35,213 bases of DNA from Streptomyces sp. MA5143a (GTDB lineage: Bacteria; Actinomycetota; Actinomycetes; Streptomycetales; Streptomycetaceae): contig NZ_OLMK01000078.1 of assembly GCF_900290235.1 (NCBI RefSeq), positions 1 through 35,213 of the forward strand, read 5' to 3'. Each line of letters opens with the position of its first letter. Position 1 is the first letter of the stretch. This document shows positions 1-8,107 of the stretch, one piece after another. Position numbers and translations under genes: made by a program. Below the pieces are notes generated by a model. It made no database searches, was not told where the DNA came from, and saw only the letters and a list, made by a program, of their open reading frames with translations.

Positions 1-30
1 GCCCCTGCCGGGAAACCGGCGGGGGCTTTC
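1..30 (+). terminator. Rho-independent-type hairpin at the window edge
   Basis: Bases 1-11 pair with 16-26, with one G-T pair, around a GAAA tetraloop, and TTTC follows. This is a strong GC stem and probably ends transcription of a gene lying to the left of the window. It isolates the GNAT gene that starts at 49. Confidence 0.8.
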
Positions 31-48
31 TGCGTTTAGGGTCGTTAC

Positions 49-621
49 ATGAGTGCCATGGATGCGGAGAAATACACGGTTCGTTTCGTACACGCGGAGG
101 AGTGGCCCGCGGTGAAAGAGATGCGGCTTGCCTCATTGCAGGACCCCATGGCCCACGTCGCCTTTCTGGAGACGTACGAGGAGGCCAACAGCAAACCTGA
201 TTCCTTCTGGCAGGAGCGGGCCGCCGGCGGTGCCGAAGGGGCACTCGGTGTGCGGCAGATCATCGCCGAGCGGGCGGACGGGACATGGGTCGGATCCGTC
301 ACCGTACTGATCGAGGAAGCCGGATCCACGGACTGGGCCGGGATGCTGGTGGAACAGCTGCAGGGCCATGTCGTCGGGGTGTACGTGCGGCCTGAGGAGC
401 GAGGCCGAGGGGTCACCGAGCGGCTTTTCGAGGCCGCGGTGGAGTGGGCCTGGAGCCGAGACGTGGAACGGGTTCGGTTGCTCGTCCACGAGGAGAATCC
501 GCGGGCCGAGGCGTTCTACCGCAAGGTGGGGTTCGTGCCGAGTGGACGGACCGTGCCGGTGGCCGGACACGGTGGGCGGTTCCAGTTGGAGTTCGTGCTC
601 GACCGTGGGCTAGACCGGTAG
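49..621 (+). CDS. GNAT family N-acetyltransferase
   Basis: A 190-aa protein of normal single-domain GNAT length. The acetyl-CoA-binding segment is visible at about residues 108-130 (VGVYVRPEERGRGV, containing the R-x-x-G-x-G/A type turn). It is followed by the late GNAT motif HEENPRAEAFYRKVGF, where the Tyr is the usual general-acid position. The family transfers acetyl groups from acetyl-CoA to amines. The substrate cannot be told from sequence, and I infer a small molecule or antibiotic-like amine. The start could also be the ATG at 58, because neither has a strong ribosome binding site. Its 3' end overlaps the convergent VirD4-like gene by 12 bp, so the two messages are antisense at their tails. 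Confidence 0.85.
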   Translation: MSAMDAEKYTVRFVHAEEWPAVKEMRLASLQDPMAHVAFLETYEEANSKPDSFWQERAAGGAEGALGVRQIIAERADGTWVGSVTVLIEEAGSTDWAGMLVEQLQGHVVGVYVRPEERGRGVTERLFEAAVEWAWSRDVERVRLLVHEENPRAEAFYRKVGFVPSGRTVPVAGHGGRFQLEFVLDRGLDR

Positions 622-2256
622 TTCCGCGTGGGGCCAGCGGGCTCGTGCCTGTTCGCGGGAGCGGAGGAGGGCCAGTGTCGGCAGGCCCCGGTCCGTGCCG
701 GCGGCGAGGAGGTCGGGCAGTTGGGGCAGCGGGGCCACGGCGGCCACGTCGTCGAGAACCAGGGTCAGTGGTGGGTCGAGGCGGCCGGAGGATGACCGTT
801 CGGCCACGCGCCGGCCGCGCTCGACCACGCTTGAGGCGAGGGCCGTCAACAGTGGCATGGCGGAAGGGTTCGCCTTCGGGTCCTCGATGGGGTCGCCGAC
901 CACATAAAGCGTTCCCCCCTCGTGCACAAAGGAATCCAGGACCAGCGAGTCCGCTCGGTTCGGGGTGCAGGACTCCCGGACGTTGACCGTGGAGAGCGCC
1001 GAGAGCGCACGGGCCGTCAGGGCCTGGGCGATGTCCCGGCGTTCGGGGTGGGACGTGAGGGCCGACTCCAGTTCGCCCGCGGAGCCGGGGGCGGCCTTCA
1101 CGTTCGTGCGAAGAATGCGTACGGCTTCCTGGACGTTCGTGCCCTGGGCCCAGCGGTGGAGGTGGCGGACGGTGCGTGAATCTATCGCCGCGGCGTGCAG
1201 ATAGCTGCGGAGGAGGGTCTCCGCCGCGTCCGCCACCGCCTGGTCGATCTTGGCTGTGGGGCGGATCGGGGCGAGCAGGGCCATGGCGCGGGCTGCCGCC
1301 GTGGGCTTGTCCTCACAGCCGGAGATGGGGGACCAGTGCAGGCGGGCCGGGGTGTCGCAGCGGTGCGCGGGGTCATAGAGGAGGACCGGACCCAGCTTCG
1401 CCCGGGCGTCCTTGGTGTCCGACCAGAGGCCGGGGTCGGAGGTGACGACCAGGGCCGGGCCCTCGGCGTCACGTACCGCCTGGAGGGCGGCGGGGCGACG
1501 GGTTTCCGCGCCGCCGAGGAGCAGGGTGGGCGTGGGCCGCACGCCCGCCGGCTTCCCGTCGGCCGGGAACGGGGCCCCTGGGACTACTGCCCCGGTCGGC
1601 AGGGAGGGTGCGGGGGTGACGGGAACAGCAGGGGCGGGCTGGGCCGTCGCGGCCGGAGCAGCCGGGACTGCCGGAGCAGCGGGAGCGGGTCCTGGGGCGG
1701 TGCCCGTCCCGGCGGTCACCGTCTCGCGTTCCGTGCCCGTGCCCGGAGGCTTCCTGAGGGGGACCGGGGTCGGATCGGTGAGGGGAGCGGTGCCCTTCCT
1801 CGGCTCCGGGACCGGGGGTGACAGGACCTGGGTGTGGGGCGGGAGAGGTGCCGGCTGGGCCCCTGCTTGTGCTTGTGCCGCCTTCTCCCGGGCGCGGACG
1901 GCTCTCCAGCGGGCCAGGGTGCCCGTGATGAAGACCGTGAGGACGAGCAGGATCATCAGCTGGCTGATGAGGAGGCCCCAGAAGAGGCCGTAGCCGGAGA
2001 GCTGGGCGGCCGGGGTGTCGGGCCAGGCGGCCGGGAGGTCCTGCGGGGCCGAGACCAGGCTGCGTACGGCCAGGGGCGTGCGGGTGAAGGTGACGCTGTC
2101 CGGCCAGGCGCCGTGCGCGAACAGGCCGGCCAGGCCGGTCGCGGACCAGACGAGCAGGGTGAGGCCGACCAGGAAGCCGAGAACGGCGATCAGCAGCCCG
2201 TCGGGGATGCCGCCTCCGCCCTGCTGGGGCTGCTGGTGTCGGTCGTCTGGTCTCAT
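610..2256 (-). CDS. VirD4/TraG-like ATPase with degenerate P-loop (T4SS-like cassette)
   Basis: A 548-aa protein with two N-terminal membrane helices (about residues 20-48 and 86-112), a Pro/Ala-rich linker (about 125-230) and a cytoplasmic ATPase-like domain. The C-terminal segment LTLVLDDVAAVAPLPQLPDL, followed by a G-x-x-RG-L-P-T stretch, matches the Walker B/TraM-recognition part of VirD4/TraG coupling proteins, which feed substrates to type IV channels. Where a P-loop is expected there is TLLLGGAETRRPAAL, which lacks GxxxxGK[ST], so nucleotide binding is doubtful. The protein stops soon after the Walker B region and is shorter at the C-terminus than conjugative coupling proteins. It is the last gene of the minus-strand cassette, 100 bp after the VirB4-C gene. 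No good ribosome binding site lies close to the ATG; an AGGAGGAG tract lies more than 20 nt upstream. Confidence 0.7.
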   Translation of the reverse strand: MRPDDRHQQPQQGGGGIPDGLLIAVLGFLVGLTLLVWSATGLAGLFAHGAWPDSVTFTRTPLAVRSLVSAPQDLPAAWPDTPAAQLSGYGLFWGLLISQLMILLVLTVFITGTLARWRAVRAREKAAQAQAGAQPAPLPPHTQVLSPPVPEPRKGTAPLTDPTPVPLRKPPGTGTERETVTAGTGTAPGPAPAAPAVPAAPAATAQPAPAVPVTPAPSLPTGAVVPGAPFPADGKPAGVRPTPTLLLGGAETRRPAALQAVRDAEGPALVVTSDPGLWSDTKDARAKLGPVLLYDPAHRCDTPARLHWSPISGCEDKPTAAARAMALLAPIRPTAKIDQAVADAAETLLRSYLHAAAIDSRTVRHLHRWAQGTNVQEAVRILRTNVKAAPGSAGELESALTSHPERRDIAQALTARALSALSTVNVRESCTPNRADSLVLDSFVHEGGTLYVVGDPIEDPKANPSAMPLLTALASSVVERGRRVAERSSSGRLDPPLTLVLDDVAAVAPLPQLPDLLAAGTDRGLPTLALLRSREQARARWPHAELPV

Positions 2257-2356
2257 CGCACGCCGCCGTTCACGCCGTCTCCTCCTGCGCCGTTCACGCC
2301 CGTCCCTCGCCGGTACGGCTCGCTGGTCCGCCCGTACCGGCTCGTCCCTCGCTTCT

Positions 2357-3787
2357 TCAGGCCACCGTGGACTCGGAGGAGCCGTAGCCGTCGACGTCGC
2401 TCAGATGCTCCACGAACGCGGCGGCCCGTTCCTCGGCCTCCAGTTCGGCGGCGCGCAGGGCGTCGTCGTCCAGGAGGTGGTCGTCGGAGGACTCGGTCAT
2501 GGCGCGGTCGGTGAAGACGAGGGGGCGTTCCGTCTCGGTGATCAGGTGTTTGACGACCTGGACGTTGCCGTTGACGTCCCAGACCGCGATGCCCGGGGTG
2601 AGGGTCGGGATGATCTCCACCGCCCAACGGGGGAGGCCCAGGACGCGGCCCGTGGCGCGGGCCTCGTCCGCCTTCTGGGCGTAGATCGTCCTCGTCGACG
2701 CCATCTTGAGGATGGCGGCCGCTTCCTTCGCCGCCGCTCCGTCGATGACGTCGGAGAGATGGTGGACGACCGCGACGAACGACAGACCGAGGCGCCGGCC
2801 GAACTTCAGCAGGCGCTGGAACAGCTGGGCCACGAACGGGCTGTTGATGATGTGCCAGGCCTCCTCGACCAGGAAGATGCGCTTCTTCCGGTCGGGGCGG
2901 ATCCAGGTGTGCTCCAGCCAGACACCGACGATCGCCATGAGGATGGGCATGGCGATGGAGTTGCGGTCGATGTGCGACAGGTCGAAGACGATGAGGGGGG
3001 CGTCGAGGTCGATGCCCACCGTCGTCGGACCGTCGAACATGCCCCGCAGGTCACCGTCGACGAGGCGGTCCAGGACCAGGGCCACGTCCAGGCCCCACGC
3101 CCGTACGTCGTCTATGGCGACGTTCATCGCCTCGGCGGACTCCGGCTCGGGGTGGCGGAGCTGCTCGACGATGTCGGTGAGGACCGGCTGGCGTTCGACG
3201 ATGGTCTCGTTGACGTAGGCGTGCGCGACCTTCAGGGCGAAGCCGGAACGCTCGTCCAGGCCGTGGCCCATCGCCACCTCGATGATCGTCCGGAGCAGCG
3301 CCAGCTGGCCCGTGGTCGTGATCGACGGGTCGAGGGGGTTGAGGCGGATTCCGTGGTCGAGGGCGGCCGTCGGGTCCAGGCGGATGGGAGTTATCCCCAG
3401 CTCCTGCGCGATGAGGTTCCACTCGCCGACGCCGTCCTCGCCCTGGGCGTCGAGGACGACGACCTGGCGGTCACGGAAGCGCAGCTGGCGCAGGACGTAC
3501 GTCTTCTCCAGGGCCGACTTGCCGTTGCCGGACTCGCCGAGGACGAGCCAGTGCGGGGCGGGCAGCTGCTGGCCGTAGAGCTGGAAGGGGTCGTAGATGT
3601 ACCCCTTGCCGGAGTAGACCTCACGGCCGATGATCACGCCCGAGTCGCCGAGGCCGGGCGCGGCGGTCGGGAGGTAGACCGCCTGGGCCTGGCCGGTGGA
3701 CGTGCGCACGGGGAGGCGGGTCGTCTCGACCTTGCCGAAGAGGAAGGACGTGAAGGCGTCGGTGAGGACGGACAGCGGGTCCCGCAT
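2357..3787 (-). CDS. VirB4-like ATPase, C-terminal motor domain (T4SS-like)
   Basis: A 476-aa AAA+ ATPase. Walker A is GESGNGKSA at residues 84-92 and Walker B is IFLVEEAW at 304-311. FVAVVHHLSD follows, the position of the VirB4/TraG Q-motif region. This is the motor half of VirB4, which powers assembly of, or substrate movement through, type IV channels from the cytoplasmic face of the membrane. The VirB4 N-terminal domain is missing here and is supplied by the upstream gene (3866-5422), so VirB4 is split over two genes. The ATG at 3787 has GGAGG about 9 nt upstream. The gap to the upstream gene is 78 bp. Unlike the VirD4-like protein, the catalytic motifs here are intact. Confidence 0.85.
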   Translation of the reverse strand: MRDPLSVLTDAFTSFLFGKVETTRLPVRTSTGQAQAVYLPTAAPGLGDSGVIIGREVYSGKGYIYDPFQLYGQQLPAPHWLVLGESGNGKSALEKTYVLRQLRFRDRQVVVLDAQGEDGVGEWNLIAQELGITPIRLDPTAALDHGIRLNPLDPSITTTGQLALLRTIIEVAMGHGLDERSGFALKVAHAYVNETIVERQPVLTDIVEQLRHPEPESAEAMNVAIDDVRAWGLDVALVLDRLVDGDLRGMFDGPTTVGIDLDAPLIVFDLSHIDRNSIAMPILMAIVGVWLEHTWIRPDRKKRIFLVEEAWHIINSPFVAQLFQRLLKFGRRLGLSFVAVVHHLSDVIDGAAAKEAAAILKMASTRTIYAQKADEARATGRVLGLPRWAVEIIPTLTPGIAVWDVNGNVQVVKHLITETERPLVFTDRAMTESSDDHLLDDDALRAAELEAEERAAAFVEHLSDVDGYGSSESTVA

Positions 3788-3865
3788 CAGTGACGTACCT
3801 CCAGTTCCGGTCCTCGCCCGGGTGGTGACCCCTGCTGGTCCGAATGATCCCGCATCGCGGTGGCC

Positions 3866-5422
3866 CTACCTTCGGATTCCGGTGGCGAACGGGAGGGTGT
3901 TGACGAAGGACCGGTGGTGCTCGCGGTCGCACCACTCCAGCTTCAGGTACGACTTGCCGGCGGAGGCCCTTATCGTCCGCTTGTCGCGGGCGAGGGCTTC
4001 GGGGGAGCGGGAGGAGACGGTGATGTAGCCGACGAGGTTGACGCCGGCGGCACCGCTGGCCAGGTCCTCGCCGCGCTGGTCGAGGCGGGAGTGGGAGGCC
4101 ACGTCGCGCGGGTCGACCGTGCGGTTCATCTTGGCGGCGCGGGACGCCTCCGCCTCGTCGTTGGTCTTCTCCGTGAGCATGCGCTCGATGGCGACCTCGG
4201 TCGGCTCCAGGTCCATGGTGACGGCGACCGTGCGGATCACGTCGGGGGTGTGGACGAGGAGGGGCGCGAGGAAGTTCACGCCGACCGGGGTCATCGGCCA
4301 CTCCTTGACCCAGGCGGTGGCGTGGCACCAGGGGGCGCGGGTGGAGGACTCGCGGGTCTTGGCCTGGAGGAAGTCCGGTTCCGTCGCGTCCAGTTCGGCC
4401 GGCCAGGCGTTGCGCTTGGTCATGGCCTGGATGTGGTCGATGGGGTGGTCCGGGTCGTACATGGAGTGGATCAGGGAGGCGAGGCGGCCCTGGCCGAGGG
4501 GCTGCCGGACGCGGATGTCGGCCTCCTGGAGGCGCGAGCAGATGTCCGTCAGCTCACGGGCCATGACGACGGCGAGGCCGGCGTCCTTGTCGAGCTTGCG
4601 GCCCTGGGGGCGGGCGGCGCGGGCCATGGCGTGCGCCTCGGCGGCCAGTTCGCGGGTGTAGTGCATACAGGCGACCAGGTACGCGCGGTGCTGCTCGCTG
4701 CTCGTGGACACCATGGACTGGAGCTGGTCGTACGACTGCCGCAGCCACCCCGGGGAGCGCTCGTCGCCGCGTTGGGCGACGTCCTTGGCGTGGGCGTCGG
4801 GGTCGGCGGGCAGGGTGCGCGCGAGCATCTGGAGGCGGGTGACGAAGCCGTCGCCGTTGGCCACGTGCTTGAGGAGGGTGCCGAAGCGGTCGACGAGGGC
4901 TTCCTGGTCCTCGGAGTCGCGCAGGCCGACGCCGGGGCCCTCGATCTCGATGGCGGCGGTGACGGTCCTCCGGTCGGCGTGCAGCAGGACGGCGATCTCG
5001 TCCGGGCCGAACGGGGCGGCGAGCCAGGTGATGCGGCCGATGCCCGGAGGGGGGCCGACCTCGACCTCACGGCCGTCGAGGCCGGTGCCGGCCTCCATGG
5101 CGGCGGAGCGGTAGGTGGCGCCGCGGCGGACCGTGCGCTTGTAGCTGCGGTTGATCTCGAACCACTTGTAGAAGGTGCGCCGCTTGTACGGCACGTAGAC
5201 CGCGGCGAGCGCCAGCATCGGGAAGCCCGTCAGCAGGGCGATGCGCGGGACGAGCACCGGGACGAGGAGACCGCACATCATGCCGAGGAACGCGCCCGCG
5301 ATGATGAGCGCGATCTCGCCGGACTCGCGGTTCCGGCCGATGATCGCGTTCGGCCGGGCGCGGCCGATCAGATATGTACGGCGGGGCGTGACCGGATGGG
5401 ACAGGTGGGACTCGGTCGTCAA
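3866..5422 (-). CDS. PrgI/VirB4 N-terminal-like membrane protein (SCO6880-type)
   Basis: A 518-aa protein. Residues about 35-80 hold two closely spaced membrane helices (ALIIAGAFLGMMCGLLVP and a second hydrophobic run), then a basic stretch YKRRTFYKWFEINRSYKR. That layout recalls PrgI, a small Gram-positive T4SS membrane protein. The remainder is soluble and resembles the N-terminal domain of VirB4/TraC. It has no P-loop, because the ATPase half is encoded by the next gene. I recall actinobacterial proteins of this type being annotated as the SCO6880 family. The start is a TTG whose TTGA overlaps the stop of the upstream VirB6-like gene. GGGAGG lies 9-14 nt before it, so translational coupling is likely. 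It probably docks the VirB4 motor to the membrane. Confidence 0.75.
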   Translation of the reverse strand: MTTESHLSHPVTPRRTYLIGRARPNAIIGRNRESGEIALIIAGAFLGMMCGLLVPVLVPRIALLTGFPMLALAAVYVPYKRRTFYKWFEINRSYKRTVRRGATYRSAAMEAGTGLDGREVEVGPPPGIGRITWLAAPFGPDEIAVLLHADRRTVTAAIEIEGPGVGLRDSEDQEALVDRFGTLLKHVANGDGFVTRLQMLARTLPADPDAHAKDVAQRGDERSPGWLRQSYDQLQSMVSTSSEQHRAYLVACMHYTRELAAEAHAMARAARPQGRKLDKDAGLAVVMARELTDICSRLQEADIRVRQPLGQGRLASLIHSMYDPDHPIDHIQAMTKRNAWPAELDATEPDFLQAKTRESSTRAPWCHATAWVKEWPMTPVGVNFLAPLLVHTPDVIRTVAVTMDLEPTEVAIERMLTEKTNDEAEASRAAKMNRTVDPRDVASHSRLDQRGEDLASGAAGVNLVGYITVSSRSPEALARDKRTIRASAGKSYLKLEWCDREHHRSFVNTLPFATGIRR

Positions 5423-6741
5423 CGCCCTTCACCTCCCGTGCGGTTGCTGTTGCGGGTGTTACTGGCGTGGGGGGTGTTGGTGGGGCTCGTGCGGGGCGGG
5501 GGTGCGGCGGAGGGGACAGTTCCGCCGCCGCCCGAGCGTGAGCTGTGGGCGGCCACGCCACCGGACACGGGGTTGGCGGGCCGGGGCCCGCCTCCGCCTC
5601 CGCCGCCGTTGTTGTCGGCCCGGGAGCTGTGGGTCTTGATGCCCTGGGCGACGAGGGTGGCGGGGGAGCTGATGACGGCGGCGGCCTTGCTTTCGGCGCC
5701 GCTCATCAGGCGGTTGTTGCGGGAGTTGGCGATCTCGTCGCCGAAGCCGGGGACGAAGCGGTAGATCATCGCCGAGGCGAAGATGGCCAGGAGGATGATC
5801 GCGAGGCCGGAGACGACAGCGGAGAAGGCGTCGGGGCCGTCGTCGGAGGAGAGGGCGCCGGCGAGGCCGAGGACGATCACGATGACGGGCTTGATGAGGA
5901 TGACCGCGATCATGATGCCGGCCCAGCGGCGGACGTGGCCCCACAGGTTCTTGTCGACCAGGCCGGCGTAGACGACGGTGCCGAGGAGGGCGCCGACGTA
6001 GAGCAGGGCGGCGCGGATGACGAGCTCCAGCCAGAGGACGCCGGCGGCGAGGATGGAGACGAGGGAGACGACGATGAGCATGATGGGGCCGCCGCCGATG
6101 TCCTCGCCCTTCTTGAGGGCGCCGGAGAACGTGCCGAAGAAGGTGTCCGTCTGGTCGCCGGTGGCCTTGGCGAGGACCTCGGTGACTCCGTCGGTCGCCG
6201 AGACGATCGTGTAGAGGATCAGGGGGGTGAAGGCGGAGGCCAGGACGGTGAGCCAGAGGAAGCCGACGGCTTCCGACAGGGCCGTGGTGAGGGGGACGCC
6301 TCGTACGGCCCGCTTGGCGACCGCGAGCAGCCACAGGACGAGCGTGAGGATCGTCGACGCGGCGAAGACGACCGCGTACTGCTGGAGGAACTTGGGGTTC
6401 GTGAAGTCGACGTTCGCGGTCTCGTTGACGGCGGCGGAGAGCTTGTCGATGGTCCAGGAGGCGGCGTCGGCGCAGCCTTGGGCCAGGGAGGAGAGGGGGT
6501 CGAGGGTGGAGGTGATCTTGTCGGGGACGGTACTGGTGTCGCCCTTGTCGCCGGATTGCCGTTCGCAGTACTTCTTGGCCTCGCCGACGATCAGATCGCA
6601 GGGGTTGTTCGAGCTCGACGGCGATGGTGAGGGCGACGGGGTGGGTGCAGCGTAGGACTTCGAAGCCAGCAGTACGAGAGTCGTCTGTACGGCGGCTACG
6701 GCGCCGGTGAGCTTGAGCGCACGGTTCGGGCTACCGGGCAT
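5419..6741 (-). CDS. VirB6/TrbL-like polytopic membrane protein
   Basis: 440 aa from the ATG at 6741. This start has GGAGGG about 8 nt upstream and overlaps the stop of the preceding gene by 11 bp. A longer reading frame runs upstream to 6861 but has no supported start. A signal-like hydrophobic N-terminus (LTGAVAAVQTTLVLLASKSYA) is followed by a Cys-containing extracellular segment. Then come about six membrane helices at roughly residues 130-360. A Gly/Pro/Ser-rich, probably disordered, cytoplasmic tail follows. This is the architecture of VirB6/TrbL channel proteins that form the inner-membrane pore of type IV systems. Assignment is by topology and neighbours, since these proteins share little sequence. 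Confidence 0.7.
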   Translation of the reverse strand: MPGSPNRALKLTGAVAAVQTTLVLLASKSYAAPTPSPSPSPSSSNNPCDLIVGEAKKYCERQSGDKGDTSTVPDKITSTLDPLSSLAQGCADAASWTIDKLSAAVNETANVDFTNPKFLQQYAVVFAASTILTLVLWLLAVAKRAVRGVPLTTALSEAVGFLWLTVLASAFTPLILYTIVSATDGVTEVLAKATGDQTDTFFGTFSGALKKGEDIGGGPIMLIVVSLVSILAAGVLWLELVIRAALLYVGALLGTVVYAGLVDKNLWGHVRRWAGIMIAVILIKPVIVIVLGLAGALSSDDGPDAFSAVVSGLAIILLAIFASAMIYRFVPGFGDEIANSRNNRLMSGAESKAAAVISSPATLVAQGIKTHSSRADNNGGGGGGGPRPANPVSGGVAAHSSRSGGGGTVPSAAPPPRTSPTNTPHASNTRNSNRTGGEGR

Positions 6742-7585
6742 ACGTGAACCCTCCGTACTCTTCGACGGCCTTGCTGATCTCTTCGGAAGTGGCGGCCTGT
6801 TCGTCTCCGGGAACAGGGGCTGGGCCGTCTTTTTGCGTGTCCGAGACGATCTTCCAGTCACTGTTGGACCATTGGAGGTCGAAGGTCCAGGTTTTCCAGG
6901 TGGAGGTGACGGGGTCGGTCGAATTGTCGCCAGACATGCCGATGAGGCCCATGTACCAGACAGCGACCTTGGCTCTGCTGTCGCTGTAGCCCTGGACCGT
7001 GGTGCCCAAGGGGGTCACGCGCGAGACGAAGGTGTTGCCCGCGGGTGGGTTGCCGTTGGCGTCCAGGCCCATCTTGCTCAGGAAGTCCGACGAGTAGGCG
7101 TCGTCCAACGGGCCCTGCAACCGGGACGCCGCGTCAGACGTGTACAGGGTGTCCACGAGGGTGTGGCGGCTGCCCTTCTGGAACATGCCGGTCGAGCCAA
7201 GTGCCACGGCGTAGTTCGCGGCGGCGCTCTGTACGCCTTCCTTGCTCTGCTTGAAGCCGGTGGGGATCCCTGCGGTCTTCGACTTCACCGGGCGTTCGCC
7301 CGATGCCGCCGTGGGGACTGTCTCCGCCTTGTCTTCGGCCGATGTCCCGTTCGTCGTGTCGTCGTCTCCTCGGTTCGCGAAGGCGATCGCGGCGATGAGG
7401 AGGACGATGACGCCGACGATGGTGACGAGGCTTCTGGAGGAGGAGCGGGGGCGGCGGGGGGCGCCGCCGTAGGGGTCGTCGGGGAGGCGGGTGCGGGTCT
7501 GGCCGGTGCCGGCGTACCCCCCGTACGTCCCGTCGTCGGCGCCCCGCGAGGACTCGCCGTAGCCGTGGTCGTCGCCGAGACTCAT
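6731..7585 (-). CDS. VirB8/TcpC-like bitopic membrane protein
   Basis: A 284-aa protein. Residues 1-50 are a Gly/Asp/Arg-rich cytoplasmic segment and 53-70 form one membrane helix (LVTIVGVIVLLIAAIAFA). The rest is an extracytoplasmic domain with an alpha/beta pattern that fits the NTF2-like fold of VirB8/TcpC, including a late segment DLQWSNSDWKIVSD. In type IV systems such proteins scaffold the channel outside the membrane. The ATG at 7585 has an AAGGGG ribosome binding site about 11 nt upstream. It is the second cassette gene, separated from the pilin-like gene by a 213-bp gap with a hairpin. The stop overlaps the VirB6-like start, so the two are coupled. The fold is inferred. Confidence 0.65.
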   Translation of the reverse strand: MSLGDDHGYGESSRGADDGTYGGYAGTGQTRTRLPDDPYGGAPRRPRSSSRSLVTIVGVIVLLIAAIAFANRGDDDTTNGTSAEDKAETVPTAASGERPVKSKTAGIPTGFKQSKEGVQSAAANYAVALGSTGMFQKGSRHTLVDTLYTSDAASRLQGPLDDAYSSDFLSKMGLDANGNPPAGNTFVSRVTPLGTTVQGYSDSRAKVAVWYMGLIGMSGDNSTDPVTSTWKTWTFDLQWSNSDWKIVSDTQKDGPAPVPGDEQAATSEEISKAVEEYGGFTYAR

Positions 7586-7770
7586 GCCGCGTTCGCCCCT
7601 TCAACTTCGACGCCGTACGTGGACGCGTACGAAAACGCGTGGCAATACGACGGTAGCCGCGCTGGTTCCCGCGCGGGCGCGGTGTGGTGACTCGACATCA
7701 GGGAGACGCAACCTCAGCCGGTGGGCACGACGGACGGGTGGGGTAGTGGGGGACCGGAAAGCGGGCGTGC

Positions 7771-7789
7771 CCGGCCGGGACGTGGCCGG
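7771..7789 (-). terminator. Stem-loop just after the pilin-like gene
   Basis: CCGGCC at 7771-7776 pairs with GGCCGG at 7784-7789 around a 7-nt loop. It lies 10 nt beyond the stop of the pilin-like gene in the direction of transcription. There is no T-tract. It could be a partial terminator or an RNA-stabilising hairpin that lets the small first gene be expressed above the rest. The remainder of 7586-7798 shows no gene. Confidence 0.4.
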
Positions 7790-7798
7790 ACCGCGGCG

Positions 7799-8107
7799 CT
7801 ACACGGCCATGCCGTACACGATGGTGAAGAGCGTGCCCAGTGAACCGATGATGAAGACGCCGGTGAGACCGGCGATGATGAGGCCCTTGCCCTGTTCGGC
7901 GCTGAACGTGTCGCGCAGGGCGGTCGCGCCGATGCGCTGTTTGGCCGCGCCCCAGATGGCGATGCCCAGGCAGAGGAGGATGGCGACCGCCATCACGACC
8001 TCGATCATCACGCGTGCCTCGTTGCCCAGGCTGCCGAAAGGCCCCCAGTCCGGGGCGATTCCGCCGATGATGGTGGTGATGTCGCCCTTGTCGGCCGCAA
8101 TGAACAT
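7799..8107 (-). CDS. Small two-helix membrane protein, VirB2/TrbC pilin-like
   Basis: 102 aa from the ATG at 8107, with AGGGGCGG about 6-13 nt upstream. An upstream GTG at 8116 is possible, and the open frame extends to 8356 without codon bias or a supported start. There are two hydrophobic helices, about residues 33-54 and 75-98, separated by a short polar basic loop (AAKQRIGATALRD). A short Gly-rich extracellular N-terminus precedes them. Size and topology match VirB2/TrbC pilins and small T4SS membrane subunits. It leads the minus-strand cassette and is followed by a stem-loop and a gap, as expected if it is needed in excess. No separate signal-peptide cleavage site is obvious, so it may be a channel subunit rather than a surface pilin. 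Confidence 0.6.
   Translation of the reverse strand: MFIAADKGDITTIIGGIAPDWGPFGSLGNEARVMIEVVMAVAILLCLGIAIWGAAKQRIGATALRDTFSAEQGKGLIIAGLTGVFIIGSLGTLFTIVYGMAV

Noticed and set aside
2015..3793. Long plus-strand open frame opposite the VirB4-like gene
   Set aside because: It is a high-GC antisense shadow. The minus strand encodes intact Walker motifs, and the plus-strand translation is low-complexity Arg/Gly/Val with no domain.
610..8107. Idea that the type IV-like cluster is an integrative conjugative element
   Set aside because: No relaxase, integrase, tRNA/att site, replication gene or flanking repeats, and base composition and neighbours look like core chromosome.
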